From assembly GCF_000317125.1 (NCBI RefSeq), contig NC_019695.1:5816336-5880335 (forward strand): a DNA stretch of 64,000 nt, given 5' to 3'. This DNA is from Chroococcidiopsis thermalis PCC 7203. Its GTDB lineage: Bacteria > Cyanobacteriota > Cyanobacteriia > Cyanobacteriales > Chroococcidiopsidaceae. The notes beneath the pieces are model-generated. The model was not told the DNA's origin. It did not search any database and worked only from the letters and a program-made list of their open reading frames with translations. Position numbers and translations under genes: made by a program. This document shows, one piece after another, positions 18,251 to 30,754 of the stretch. Each line of letters starts with the position of its first letter. The first letter of the stretch is position 1.

Positions 18251-19891
18251 ATGTCTCATTTGACAAACAAAGCAGCCATTTCTACTAATGGTATAGTCAC
18301 AACCCCTCACTACCTAGCTTCCCAAGCGGGTTTAGAAATACTTCAGCAAGGGGGAAATGCCGTTGATGCTGCGATCGCTGCTGCTGCTACCTTGACGGTG
18401 GTTTATCCCCATATGAATAGTTTGGGTGGCGATAATTTTTGGTTGATTTATAATATCAAAAAACGAGAATTAAAAGGTTTGAATGCTAGCGGTCGAGCGG
18501 GGGAAAAGGCAACAATCGATCTCTATCAGTCTCTAGGTTATGACAGAATTCCTTTCAGAGGTTATTTAGCTGCAAATACCTTACCTGGAGCAGTATCCGG
18601 CTGGGACTTAGCATATAAATACGCTCAAGCAACCATAAATAATTCTTTGCCTTGGCAGCAACTTTTTGCTTCTGCAATTAAGTTTTCTGAGAATGGTTTC
18701 CCAACTTCTCAAAATCAAGCAAGCTGGACTCAAATAAGTATTGATGTAGATAAAGAATTTTTTAATTTACAAAGATTTTCTGGTTTTCGTCAAATCTATT
18801 TGAAACCTGATGGAACAATTTATCAAACAGGTGAAATATTTAAACAATCGCACTTAGCTCAAAGTTTAGCAGCGATCGCCTCTCAAGGTGCAGCCGAGTT
18901 TTATCAAGGGGAAATTGCCCAAAATATCGTTGCAGATTTACAAGAGAACGGGGGAATTTTAACTCTGCGAGATTTTGCGGAACATACTGCTAACTGGGTA
19001 GAACCAATTTCAGTCAATTATCGCGATTATATTGCTTATAACTTACCACCCAACACTCAAGGAATTGCCTCTTTATCGATTTTAAATATCTTAAATAATT
19101 TCGATTTACGCAAACTAGGAGAAGGAACGGCAGATTACTATCATTTGATTGTAGAAGCAACCAAACAAGCATTTAGCGATCGCGATAAATATGTGAGCGA
19201 TCCTGACTTTGTAAATATGCCTTTAGATTGGCTATTATCTTCAGAACGTGGTAAAGAACTAGCAGCACAGATTAACTTGCAGCAAGCCGCTAACCAAGTA
19301 CAACCTCTCGATCCAAAAGGCGATACAATTTGGCTGGGAGTTGTAGATAAAGATGGTAACGCTGTCTCTTTAATTCAAAGTATTTACTACGAATTTGGTT
19401 CGGGTATAGTTGCAGGTGATACGGGGATTCTATTACAAAATCGAGGGTGTTTTTTCTCCTTAGATCCGCAACATGTAAATTGTTTGCAACCTAAAAAACG
19501 TACTTTTCACACGTTAAACCCTGCCATGTTATTTCAAAACGGCAAACCGTATTTAGTCTACGGTACGATGGGAGGAGAAGGACAACCTCAAACTCAAGCT
19601 GCGATCGCAACTCGAATTGTCGATTTTGGTTTTAATGTCGAAGATGCAATTTCTGCACCGCGATGGTTGCAAGGACGTACTTGGGGAGTCGCTACCAACG
19701 AACTTAAAATTGAAGGCAGAGTTTCAGCAGATATTGTTCGAGAATTAAGCGATCGCGGTCACTCTGTTAAAGTTGTTGAAGATTATACAGATGTGATGGG
19801 ACACGCTGGGGCGATTTTAATCGACGCTGAAACTAATATAAAATACGGTGCTGCCGATCCAAGAAGTGATGGTGCTGCTGTAGGATATTAA
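18251..19891 (+). CDS. Gamma-glutamyltransferase-family Ntn hydrolase, oxamate amidohydrolase (HpxW)-like
   Basis: This 546-residue protein is of the self-processing gamma-glutamyltranspeptidase superfamily. The cleavage segment is PKGDTIWLGVVDKDGNAVS, with the predicted new N-terminal nucleophile Thr359. Downstream, SIYYEFGSGIVAGDTG, LQNRGCFFSLDP and YGTMGGEGQPQTQ resemble the HpxW/YwrD branch more than classical Ggt; the GGT-typical TTHYS is absent. HpxW hydrolyses oxamate in purine catabolism, but gamma-glutamyl substrates cannot be excluded. No secretion signal is seen, which fits a cytosolic HpxW-type enzyme. Its end overlaps the convergent oxygenase gene by 4 bp. Confidence 0.85.
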   Translation: MSHLTNKAAISTNGIVTTPHYLASQAGLEILQQGGNAVDAAIAAAATLTVVYPHMNSLGGDNFWLIYNIKKRELKGLNASGRAGEKATIDLYQSLGYDRIPFRGYLAANTLPGAVSGWDLAYKYAQATINNSLPWQQLFASAIKFSENGFPTSQNQASWTQISIDVDKEFFNLQRFSGFRQIYLKPDGTIYQTGEIFKQSHLAQSLAAIASQGAAEFYQGEIAQNIVADLQENGGILTLRDFAEHTANWVEPISVNYRDYIAYNLPPNTQGIASLSILNILNNFDLRKLGEGTADYYHLIVEATKQAFSDRDKYVSDPDFVNMPLDWLLSSERGKELAAQINLQQAANQVQPLDPKGDTIWLGVVDKDGNAVSLIQSIYYEFGSGIVAGDTGILLQNRGCFFSLDPQHVNCLQPKKRTFHTLNPAMLFQNGKPYLVYGTMGGEGQPQTQAAIATRIVDFGFNVEDAISAPRWLQGRTWGVATNELKIEGRVSADIVRELSDRGHSVKVVEDYTDVMGHAGAILIDAETNIKYGAADPRSDGAAVGY

Positions 19892-20805
19892 TAAGTTGCC
19901 TGCAAGCGGCTAATCAAGTAATCTTTGGCAGAAATAGAAGGATACATTGCTACTCGATCCGTACAACAACCAGGAAGACAAGCAACCTCAGTATCATCGT
20001 TAGGATGGCAGAAAAAAGCTATTGAATAACGCGATCGCTTCATTTTTTCATCTGTTGGAATCGCTACCCGATGTTTGGTAGAACAAAAAACATGATTTGT
20101 CCATCGTTGCATTAAATCTCCAGTATTTACAATTATCGTATCAGGAATCGCTGGAGCTGCGATCCATTCTCCATTTTTCGTTTGTACTTCTAATCCGCCA
20201 ATATCATCTTGAAATAACAAAGTAATACTACCGTAGTCGGAATGTTCCCCCGCCCTTACCTGTCCTTGTTTTGGAGGTTGTTCTAATGGGGGGTAGTGTA
20301 GTAATCTCAGAGTATGAGCTTGTGCATTATGATTGGCAATAAAAAAGTCTTCTGGAATTTGTAATGCCATCGCAAAAGTTTGTAGAATTATATCCGTTAT
20401 TTGTACACAAGCTTTCCAGGAATTCAATGCACAACTATGAAATTCAGTACTAAAGTCTGGGTTTTGAGCAATGGATTTTAAATTTAGATTTAATGCTTCT
20501 TTTAAATCTCCTGGCTGTTTTGGATCGAGGCGTTCCCTTTCTATACCTACATAACCACTGTTGTGAGATTCATCTAACCACGCTATTTGGTTTTTTGCTT
20601 CCAACGGAAGATTAAAAAATTGCTGAGAGTGTGTAAATAGCTGTTGGATTAAATGAGAAGAAATACCTGAATTTTTGATATATAAAAATCCAATTTCATG
20701 ACAAGCTTGATAAACGCGATCAACTATAGTTTGTCTTTCTAATTCATCTCCTGTTGCAAATGTTTGCAAATCAATAATTGGAATTTGCAATACTGGGTTA
20801 GTCAT
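19888..20805 (-). CDS. 2-oxoglutarate/Fe(II)-dependent oxygenase, isopenicillin N synthase family
   Basis: A 305-residue cytosolic oxygenase. The N-terminal DIOX_N region (IPIIDLQTFATGDELERQ) is followed by a jelly-roll core with the iron motif His-X-Asp in GEHSDYGSITLLFQD, the distal His in STKHRVAIP, and the 2OG-binding Arg-X-Ser in RSRYS. All cofactor ligands are therefore present. The substrate is unknown. The neighbours are an AtzE-type amidase 48 bp upstream on the same strand and a convergent HpxW-like hydrolase, so a role in breakdown of small nitrogen compounds is plausible but inferred. Confidence 0.88.
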   Translation of the reverse strand: MTNPVLQIPIIDLQTFATGDELERQTIVDRVYQACHEIGFLYIKNSGISSHLIQQLFTHSQQFFNLPLEAKNQIAWLDESHNSGYVGIERERLDPKQPGDLKEALNLNLKSIAQNPDFSTEFHSCALNSWKACVQITDIILQTFAMALQIPEDFFIANHNAQAHTLRLLHYPPLEQPPKQGQVRAGEHSDYGSITLLFQDDIGGLEVQTKNGEWIAAPAIPDTIIVNTGDLMQRWTNHVFCSTKHRVAIPTDEKMKRSRYSIAFFCHPNDDTEVACLPGCCTDRVAMYPSISAKDYLISRLQATY

Positions 20806-20853
20806 AGTTAGATTTGCACGTAAATGTTGGTAATTGATAATAAATAATTAGTA

Positions 20854-22251
20854 TTAATCAACAACAGATGCAGCAATAACACCCTCAGCCTCCAACATTG
20901 CAGCCACCTGTAAAATTTTCCCCTCATTGTAAGGTGCGGCAATCAACTGCACCCCCAAAGGTAAACCATTCGATCGCGCGATTGGCACGGATAAAACAGG
21001 TAAACCAATAAAAGATAGCGGCTGAGTAAACAATCCCAAATGGGGACGAACTAAAATTTCCCGTCCATCTAACTGAATCGTTTGTTGTCCGATGAATGGT
21101 GCAACACATGGTGTTGTAGGGGCTAGAATCAAATCGACGTGTTGAAAAATTGCGCGGACGCGATCGCGAAACCACCGTCTAAATCTCTGCGCCTGAATAT
21201 ACCAACTCGCAGGAATCATCGCCCCAGCCAAAAAACGATCGCGGGTAGCCGGATCGAAGTCTTCAAGACGCGATCGCAAGTTTGCTAAATGCAGATTTGC
21301 CCCTTCACACGCTGTAATTATAAAAGCCGCTGCCCTAGCACGGTGCGCTTCTGGGATAGTAACGTATTGCGTCGCGCCTAAAACTTGGGCGACTCGTTCC
21401 ACAACAGCTAAAGCTTCCGGTTCTGCACCTGTCCGAAAATAATCTTCAGCAATGGCAATGCGTAACCCATCAATATTGTCCGGTTGTAGAGACGTTACAT
21501 GTAACGTCTCTACAGGGGAACGTTGCGTGCAAACCGGATCGCGACTGTCCCATCCTTGCAGCACGTCAAAGGCGATCGCTACATCTCTTACAGAACGGGT
21601 AAACGTGCCAATGTGGTCGAAACTACTGGCAAATAAAAACGCTCCCGCCCGCGATAATCTCCCATAGGTGGGTTTGAGTCCGTAGACACCGCATAAAGCC
21701 GCAGGGACGCGAATAGAACCGTTGGTATCGGAACCCAGCGTCAGGGGAACCATTCCCCCAGCTACCGCCGCCGCCGATCCTCCAGAAGAACCGCCAGCAA
21801 TGCGATTTGTGTCATGCGGGTTGTGGGTTGCACCGTAGTGAGCATTTTCCGTGACAAAACCATAGGCGTATTCATCCATATTGAGCGCCCCGACTAAAAT
21901 TGCTCCGGCTTGTTTCAGTTTGGCGATCGCCGTAGCATCTCGGCTAGCGGGAGGATTTTCCGCATTGATTTTCGAGCCAGCTAGGGTCGTTATCCCAGCA
22001 ATATCAAATAAATTTTTGACCGCAAAGGGAACGCCAGCTAGAACGCCTGGATCTTGCCCAGAGGCGATCGCCCGGTCGATCTTCGCTGCATCTGCTAAGG
22101 CTGTTTCAGTTGTAACGGTGGTGAAACAATTCAGTGCTGAATTCCGTGCGGTAATTCTGTCGAGGGTGGCGATCGCCACTTCTGTTGCGCTTACCTGTTG
22201 CGCGCGCACGGCTGTTGCTATGGTTACGGCATCAGCAAGGTCTAAGTTCAT
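20854..22251 (-). CDS. AtzE-type amidohydrolase (amidase signature family)
   Basis: A 465-residue amidase-signature enzyme. The Ser-cisSer-Lys triad is visible: Lys in FAVKNLFDIAG, cis-Ser in [15 protein letters not shown] and the nucleophile in GSDTNGSIRVPAALCG. The overall sequence resembles AtzE (1-carboxybiuret hydrolase) and the Hpx amidase more than GatA; the true GatA is at 58802. No small AtzG/HpxX partner was found in the 180 bp upstream. Residues about 247-256 (VETLHVTSLQ) are encoded by a copy of the 28-bp palindrome at 21486-21513, probably in a surface loop. Confidence 0.87.
   Translation of the reverse strand: MNLDLADAVTIATAVRAQQVSATEVAIATLDRITARNSALNCFTTVTTETALADAAKIDRAIASGQDPGVLAGVPFAVKNLFDIAGITTLAGSKINAENPPASRDATAIAKLKQAGAILVGALNMDEYAYGFVTENAHYGATHNPHDTNRIAGGSSGGSAAAVAGGMVPLTLGSDTNGSIRVPAALCGVYGLKPTYGRLSRAGAFLFASSFDHIGTFTRSVRDVAIAFDVLQGWDSRDPVCTQRSPVETLHVTSLQPDNIDGLRIAIAEDYFRTGAEPEALAVVERVAQVLGATQYVTIPEAHRARAAAFIITACEGANLHLANLRSRLEDFDPATRDRFLAGAMIPASWYIQAQRFRRWFRDRVRAIFQHVDLILAPTTPCVAPFIGQQTIQLDGREILVRPHLGLFTQPLSFIGLPVLSVPIARSNGLPLGVQLIAAPYNEGKILQVAAMLEAEGVIAASVVD
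21486..21513. repeat. Palindromic repeat, GTAGAGACG family, copy 2, inside the amidase gene
   Basis: A perfect 28-bp palindrome with arms GTAGAGACGTTACA and complement, in frame within the amidase. It encodes VETLHVTSL. The same phase and peptide occur in the PutA copy at 53985. Confidence 0.95.
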
Positions 22252-22441
22252 GCTTTCATCTTAAGGCAGATAATCTAACGCGATCGAACAAGGGCGATCG
22301 TCATTCACTAATGAGTGCTTTTGTCAATTGCCTCCATCTATAGACTTGTTTAGATAGTTGACTGGGATAAAAATTTATTCATAAACCTTTACAAAGTTTA
22401 GTAAAATGATTTGTAAGAAATAAGTATTTATTCTTAACGTC

Positions 22442-24136
22442 ATGATGACGGAACAATTTCCCTGGCTAACCGCGATTGTCCTGCTACCCCTTGTAGCTTC
22501 CCTACTCATCCCCGTACTGCCTGATAAAGACGGCAAGCGCGTGCGGTGGTATGCCTCAGGCGTGGCGATCGCGGACTTGATTCTGATGTGCTACGTTTTT
22601 TGGCAACACTACGATGCAGGCATCGCAACTTTTCAATTAGCGGAAAAGTATGCCTGGGTTCCCCAATTGGGTCTAAATTGGGCTGTCTCAGTTGATGGTT
22701 TATCTGTCCCGCTCGTACTGCTAGCAGGATTGGTGACGACACTTTCAATATTTGCGGCGTGGCAAGTCGATCGCAAGCCCCGCTTATTCTATTTCCTGAT
22801 GCTGGTGCTGTATTCTGCCCAGATTGGGGTGTTTGTCGCCCAAGATATATTGCTGCTATTCATTATGTGGGAGATCGAGCTAGTCCCCGTTTACCTGCTC
22901 GTCTCGATTTGGGGTGGACCGAAACGACGCTACGCAGCGACAAAGTTTCTCCTCTATACCGCACTGGCTTCTATATTTATTCTCGTTGCAGGGCTAGCAT
23001 TGGGTTTCTACGGTGGCAACCCTACCTTCGATATGGCAGCTCTGGCTGTGAAAAACTATCCGCTAGCGCTTGAATTGCCGATTTACGCCGGATTGCTGAT
23101 TGCTTTTGGCGTGAAGCTAGCGATTTTCCCCATGCATACTTGGTTACCTGATGCCCACGGTGAAGCTTCTGCTCCCGTATCGATGGTTTTGGCGGGTGTA
23201 CTGCTGAAAATGGGCGGATACGGGTTGATTCGCTTGAATTTGGAAATGTTACCTCACGCACACGTTTACTTTGCCCCAGTGCTGGCAACTGTAGGCGTGG
23301 TTAATATTATTTACGGTGCGTTGGCTTCCTTCGCTCAGTCCAACATGAAGCGCCGTCTCGCCTACTCGTCTGTTTCCCACATGGGATTCGTCCTACTAGG
23401 TATTGCCTCTTTTACGGATGTTGGCATCAGCGGCGCACTCCTGCAAATGCTGTCTCACGGTTTGATTGCCGCAGTTCTGTTCTTCCTCGCAGGCGTAACT
23501 TACGATCGCACTCATACGTTATCAATGGAAGAAATGGGCGGTATCGCTCAGGTTATGCCCAAAGTCTTTGCTCTATTTACCATAGGTGCAATGGCATCGC
23601 TGGCACTTCCTGGGATGAGCGGCTTTGTCAGCGAGATTTCGGTCTTCGTTGGTGTGACTACAAGCGATATTTACAGCTCAACCTTCCGCACGGTGACGGT
23701 ATTTTTAGCCGCCGTAGGGCTGATGCTCACTCCAGTCTATTTACTTTCGATGCTACGTCAGGTATTCTACGGTTCTGGTATCGCCCCTGCGTGTGTTTTA
23801 ACGAGTACTCAGTTGCGGACGGATTACCAGGATAGTCAAGAAGCTGTCTGCTTCGGGACTGATTGCGTGTTACCTGGAGAGGCAAGGTTTGGCGATGCTA
23901 GACCGCGTGAAGTGTTCATTGCTGTCTCGTTCCTGGTGCTGATTATTGGTATCGGGTTATATCCCAAGCTGGCGACGCAAATGTATGATGTCAAGACGGT
24001 TGCGGTGAATGCCCAGATCCGCGAATCTTACGTCCAAATTGCTCAGAGCAATCCTCGCATTTATGCTAGCGGCTTCTTGGCTCCTCGGATCGATAAGCCT
24101 GAACTCGCGACTGTGCCGACGGGTGTTTTAAAGTGA
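22442..24136 (+). CDS. ndhD: NAD(P)H-quinone oxidoreductase subunit 4 (NdhD)
   Basis: NdhD is a proton-pumping membrane subunit of the NDH-1 complex in respiration and cyclic electron flow. The 564-residue product has about 14 membrane helices and antiporter-type motifs: [38 protein letters not shown] and [12 protein letters not shown]. There are two adjacent ATG codons (22442 and 22445). Before [10 protein letters not shown] lies an insert of about 25 residues with three Cys ([17 protein letters not shown]), longer than in the plain NdhD1 form I recall. No ndhF partner adjoins it, so the paralogue type is uncertain. A HIP1-based terminator follows. Confidence 0.95.
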   Translation: MMTEQFPWLTAIVLLPLVASLLIPVLPDKDGKRVRWYASGVAIADLILMCYVFWQHYDAGIATFQLAEKYAWVPQLGLNWAVSVDGLSVPLVLLAGLVTTLSIFAAWQVDRKPRLFYFLMLVLYSAQIGVFVAQDILLLFIMWEIELVPVYLLVSIWGGPKRRYAATKFLLYTALASIFILVAGLALGFYGGNPTFDMAALAVKNYPLALELPIYAGLLIAFGVKLAIFPMHTWLPDAHGEASAPVSMVLAGVLLKMGGYGLIRLNLEMLPHAHVYFAPVLATVGVVNIIYGALASFAQSNMKRRLAYSSVSHMGFVLLGIASFTDVGISGALLQMLSHGLIAAVLFFLAGVTYDRTHTLSMEEMGGIAQVMPKVFALFTIGAMASLALPGMSGFVSEISVFVGVTTSDIYSSTFRTVTVFLAAVGLMLTPVYLLSMLRQVFYGSGIAPACVLTSTQLRTDYQDSQEAVCFGTDCVLPGEARFGDARPREVFIAVSFLVLIIGIGLYPKLATQMYDVKTVAVNAQIRESYVQIAQSNPRIYASGFLAPRIDKPELATVPTGVLK

Positions 24137-24159
24137 TTTGATTTTGTACTCCTGTTTAT

Positions 24160-24191
24160 AAGCGATCGCTAGATGAAAGCGATCGCTTTTT
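24160..24191 (+). terminator. Rho-independent terminator of ndhD built from two HIP1 sites
   Basis: Arms AAGCGATCGCT (24160-24170) and AGCGATCGCTT (from 24178) enclose a 7-nt loop, and five T residues follow. Both arms contain the HIP1 octamer. Confidence 0.8.
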
Positions 24192-24300
24192 CGTGTTGAG
24201 TTGTAGTTTATGATGATGTCACGCAAAGACGCGAAGGCTCGAAGAAAGGCGCAAAATTTATCTACGCTCGATTCGCAATACACTTGGTATTTGAGCGAAG

Positions 24301-25989
24301 CTAGGTAAATACTGATTTGACTGCCGACTGAACTGAGTTTTTAGCGTCTTTGAGTGTCTCGGCGATGGGATGCTGTTCGTGTAAGAAAATTCTGGCACAG
24401 TTGCGTCCCGGCAGTCCTGAGATGGAGCCGCCTGGATGGGTTCCTGCGCCTGTGAGATATAAGCCTTGAATTGGGGTTTTGTAGTTAGCTATTTCTGGTA
24501 AGGGACGGAAGCAAAGCATTTGTTCTAAGGTCATGTCTATGTGGTAGTAGTTGCCTTTGTAGCTTCCTAGCCGTTCTGCTAACTCGGCTGGGCTTTCGAC
24601 GTGACGGGCAATAATTGAGTGCTTGAGATTGGGTGAGTATTGGGTTAGTTTATTGAGGACGCGATCGGCTACTTTGTTTTTAAGCTCGTCTGTCCATCCC
24701 GTACCTTTTAAGCCTGTACCCTCTGCACCAGCAATTTGATAGGGGGCAAAAAATTCAATCCAGAGTGTATGTTTGCCTTCAGGAGCCATTGAAGGGTCGA
24801 GTCCTGTTGGCATGACTAGATACATTGAAGGGTCTGCATCGGGAATTTTGCCCAGAGTAATCTCGCTATGGGCTTGTTCTACATGGTTGACGGAATCGGC
24901 AATTAAGACCGAACCCATGAGATATTCGTCTCGGTGGTCGTGGTTTTCAAAGCGCAAGGGTTCTGATAAGGCGCAGTCAATTTTGAGAATTGTTTCGTTG
25001 TTGTTGACAATGCGGCGGTCTAGTCTTTCGCGTAAGTTAGGATCGGCACTATCGACATCGCTAGCATCCATCAGTTGCAGAAATAGCCGTTTGGCATCAA
25101 TGCTAGAGATAACAGCTTGATGGGCGCGATATTCTTTGCTACCGCGAACTCGCACGCCCACAGCGCGATCGCGATCGATTAAAATTCGTTCTACACTTTG
25201 TTCTGTAAGGATTACGCCGTCTAAACTTTTGACTAACTTAACTAAAGCTTCGGTTAGCGCTCCCGTACCACCTCGCGGACGTGCCATTCCAGGTTCGTGA
25301 CGCAACACAGCCATCATTGCTCCAAATGACATGGCTTTTTGAGAGGGAGGCGAACTTAATTCTGCTGAGAGTCTGGCAAGGGGTGCTTTGACAAATTCAG
25401 CGTCAAAATATTCGTTAAGATTATCTACTGGGCTAGATAATAGAGTACGTAGAAGGTCTAAAGTCTCGTTGGGACCACCCAGCACTGAGAACAACTCTTG
25501 CAGGTTTTTCAAGCCGTAGTTACCAGAGATATCTGCTAAAGATTTGGGTGGAGCGTTGAAAAATGGTGCGACACCGCGCACGAAGCGCAGCCAAAAGTCT
25601 GCATATTCAGCATATTTTTCCGCGTCGCGCTGGCTGAAACGGGCAATTTCTGCACGAGTCTTTTCTACCGATTTATGGGCGAGAAAGTATTTTCCGTCAG
25701 GATGGGGACAAAAGGCAACTGGATCGCACGTTAGATATTCTAAGCCGTATTTTTCTAGTTCTAATTCCTGAATCACCGATCCGAGGAAAATAAATAGGTG
25801 ATTAATAGCACAGGGGTTAAACTTAAATCCAGGTGCTTCTTGGGGCATGAGTTCTTCTGTTGTAGCTCCACCCCCTGGAATTGGCTGTTTTTCTAGAAGC
25901 AAGACGCTATAGCCTGCTTTCAGTAAGTAAGCCGCACAGACTAGTCCGTTATGACCAGCACCAATAATAACAACATCGTAAGCTTGCAT
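24301..25989 (-). CDS. crtO: Beta-carotene ketolase CrtO
   Basis: CrtO introduces keto groups at C4 of beta-ionone rings, giving echinenone and canthaxanthin. The 562-residue flavoprotein has the N-terminal dinucleotide-binding motif VVIIGAGHNGLVCAAYLL and the family C-terminus GLYLTGAGTHPGGSISGLPGRN. The length fits the CrtI-like CrtO type rather than short CrtW. It probably associates with membranes peripherally. It is a single gene, with a start at the ATG at 25989. Confidence 0.9.
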   Translation of the reverse strand: MQAYDVVIIGAGHNGLVCAAYLLKAGYSVLLLEKQPIPGGGATTEELMPQEAPGFKFNPCAINHLFIFLGSVIQELELEKYGLEYLTCDPVAFCPHPDGKYFLAHKSVEKTRAEIARFSQRDAEKYAEYADFWLRFVRGVAPFFNAPPKSLADISGNYGLKNLQELFSVLGGPNETLDLLRTLLSSPVDNLNEYFDAEFVKAPLARLSAELSSPPSQKAMSFGAMMAVLRHEPGMARPRGGTGALTEALVKLVKSLDGVILTEQSVERILIDRDRAVGVRVRGSKEYRAHQAVISSIDAKRLFLQLMDASDVDSADPNLRERLDRRIVNNNETILKIDCALSEPLRFENHDHRDEYLMGSVLIADSVNHVEQAHSEITLGKIPDADPSMYLVMPTGLDPSMAPEGKHTLWIEFFAPYQIAGAEGTGLKGTGWTDELKNKVADRVLNKLTQYSPNLKHSIIARHVESPAELAERLGSYKGNYYHIDMTLEQMLCFRPLPEIANYKTPIQGLYLTGAGTHPGGSISGLPGRNCARIFLHEQHPIAETLKDAKNSVQSAVKSVFT

Positions 25990-26061
25990 GGAAGAGAATT
26001 CGGAAACACGCTATCTTCTTTGATGCTAGAGAGCAGTTAACAATTCTCAATCTCTCAACGG

Positions 26062-26430
26062 TTATACCTTACGCATATTTTGACTGTTCGGATCGAAACC
26101 ACGGGAAAAGCGGGTGCTATTGTCGTAGCAAGCACCACTTAAGTTCGCTCCGTACAATTTGGCGTAGTTGAGTCTAGCTTTGCGTAAATTTGCTTCAGTT
26201 AGTTTTGCACCGCAGAGGTTTGTGCGCGTCAGGTTAGCATTAATCAGGTTTGCGCCAGTTAAGTTTGCTCCCCACAATTTCGCCTTGGCTAAATTTGCTC
26301 CTTCTAAGTTGGCTCCCCACAGGTTAACTCCTACCAAATGAGCGTTAATCAGCTTAACGTTGGCTAAGTCAGCTTTAATAAAGTCTCTTTCTCCTGCTGC
26401 ATAGCGTTTCAGCAGTTCTTCAGCATTCAT
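26062..26430 (-). CDS. Pentapeptide-repeat protein
   Basis: A 122-residue product built largely of A(D/N)LXX repeats from about residue 20 to 105, for example GANLEGANLAKAKLWGANL. These should fold as a quadrilateral beta-helix. It begins with a short helical cap (MNAEELLKRYAAGERDF). There is no signal peptide. Such proteins are abundant in cyanobacteria and mostly of unknown role. It lies 45 bp beyond the Argonaute stop on the same strand, so transcription could run through, but a functional link is not shown. Confidence 0.9.
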   Translation of the reverse strand: MNAEELLKRYAAGERDFIKADLANVKLINAHLVGVNLWGANLEGANLAKAKLWGANLTGANLINANLTRTNLCGAKLTEANLRKARLNYAKLYGANLSGACYDNSTRFSRGFDPNSQNMRKV

Positions 26431-26475
26431 ATTTCTTTACACTTATAGGCGATCGCATCCTACTTTAATCTTGCC

Positions 26476-29665
<3,190 letters not shown>

Positions 29666-30013
29666 ATGAGTCAAAGTTTTGGTAAAGTTATTCGTCAAGC
29701 TCGTAAGGCAAGAGAGTTTAGTCAGCGCGAGTTAGCCAAGTTAATCGGGGTAGATTACACTTACTTATCGAAACTAGAGAACGACCATGCTGGCTATCCT
29801 CCTAGCGAAGATGTCATTCACAAACTATCTTTGCATTTGGACTTGCCAGAAGCAGAACTGAGACATCTAGCTGGTCGCATTACACCAGATGACACAAAAG
29901 TTTTTGAAGAACTGGTTAGAAAGTACAAACAAATGCCTGTCTTGTTACGCCGAATGCGAGACGAACCTGAATTTGCTCAGAAATTATTGAGAGATACAAC
30001 CAACCGAGATTAG
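29666..30013 (+). CDS. XRE-family transcriptional regulator
   Basis: A 115-residue DNA-binding protein. Residues 7-62 form a Cro/CI-type helix-turn-helix (RQARKAREFSQRELAKLIGV, then YTYLSKLEND). A helical tail follows. GGAAG lies about 10 bases before the ATG. It is followed 11 bp later by an ImmA/IrrE-type protease, a common repressor-protease pairing in mobile elements and stress switches. Its position beside the divergent Argonaute operon suggests that it binds the shared region. Confidence 0.9.
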   Translation: MSQSFGKVIRQARKAREFSQRELAKLIGVDYTYLSKLENDHAGYPPSEDVIHKLSLHLDLPEAELRHLAGRITPDDTKVFEELVRKYKQMPVLLRRMRDEPEFAQKLLRDTTNRD

Positions 30014-30024
30014 GAGAAATCAAA

Positions 30025-30660
30025 TTGAAGGTTATTAAACCCTATCAGTCCATGTCCAAAAAGGAAATCGAGCATCGAGCATTGGATGTACTTCAGCGCG
30101 TGCAAGCAAAGCGTAAACGTCCTTTAAAATTTCCACTCGATGCAGGACACTTAGCTGAATCTCTTGGTTTAGACATGGATTGTGGGAAAATAGCACCAGA
30201 TGAGCAAGGTGCGATCGCGGCTATGATTTTACCTACAGAACGTAAAATTATAATGAATGAAAGTAGTCTAAATTTGCCTAAAGGATTTGAAGAATCTTCA
30301 ATTGCTCACGAAATTGGACATTGGGAACTTCACATTGACAAAAATGCAATTTCTAAATTTGTAGAACTGCAAAATTCTGGTTTGGAAACCGCTGTTGAGC
30401 CTTTTCTCTGCCGTAATGTTAACGCGCAGCAAGGAATTGAAAAGCAAGCACAGTATTTTGCTAGTTGCTTGTTAATGCCTCAATTTAAGATAGAAGACGT
30501 AAAACGGGGACGCGATTTAACTAAATGGAAACATCTTTATGCGATGAAAGATGAGCTTGGTGTCACAATTTCTAATTTGACACATCGCCTACAAGACCTT
30601 GGTTTAATTTATATTCCCAAAGATTCCAAGCAAATTTATCTTGGTAAAGCTGGATCGTAA
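30025..30660 (+). CDS. ImmA/IrrE-family metallo-endopeptidase
   Basis: A 211-residue product with the zinc motif His95-Glu-X-X-His99 in SSIAHEIGHWELH and the usual later region KQAQYFASCLLMP. Family members cleave partner XRE repressors under stress (ImmA on ImmR, IrrE/PprI on DdrO). The start is the TTG at 30025, chosen because AGGAG sits about 8 bases upstream; the first ATG at 30052 lacks a site. No C-terminal GAF-like sensor of the IrrE type is recognised. It forms an apparent operon with the XRE gene. Confidence 0.88.
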   Translation: MKVIKPYQSMSKKEIEHRALDVLQRVQAKRKRPLKFPLDAGHLAESLGLDMDCGKIAPDEQGAIAAMILPTERKIIMNESSLNLPKGFEESSIAHEIGHWELHIDKNAISKFVELQNSGLETAVEPFLCRNVNAQQGIEKQAQYFASCLLMPQFKIEDVKRGRDLTKWKHLYAMKDELGVTISNLTHRLQDLGLIYIPKDSKQIYLGKAGS

Positions 30661-30754
30661 TTTATTATTCATTTATTTTTATTAAAAAGCGAACTATTCT
30701 TGCTTATACTTAAGTTAAAGAATATGCTAGTTATTTCGTAAATTGCTATTAATA

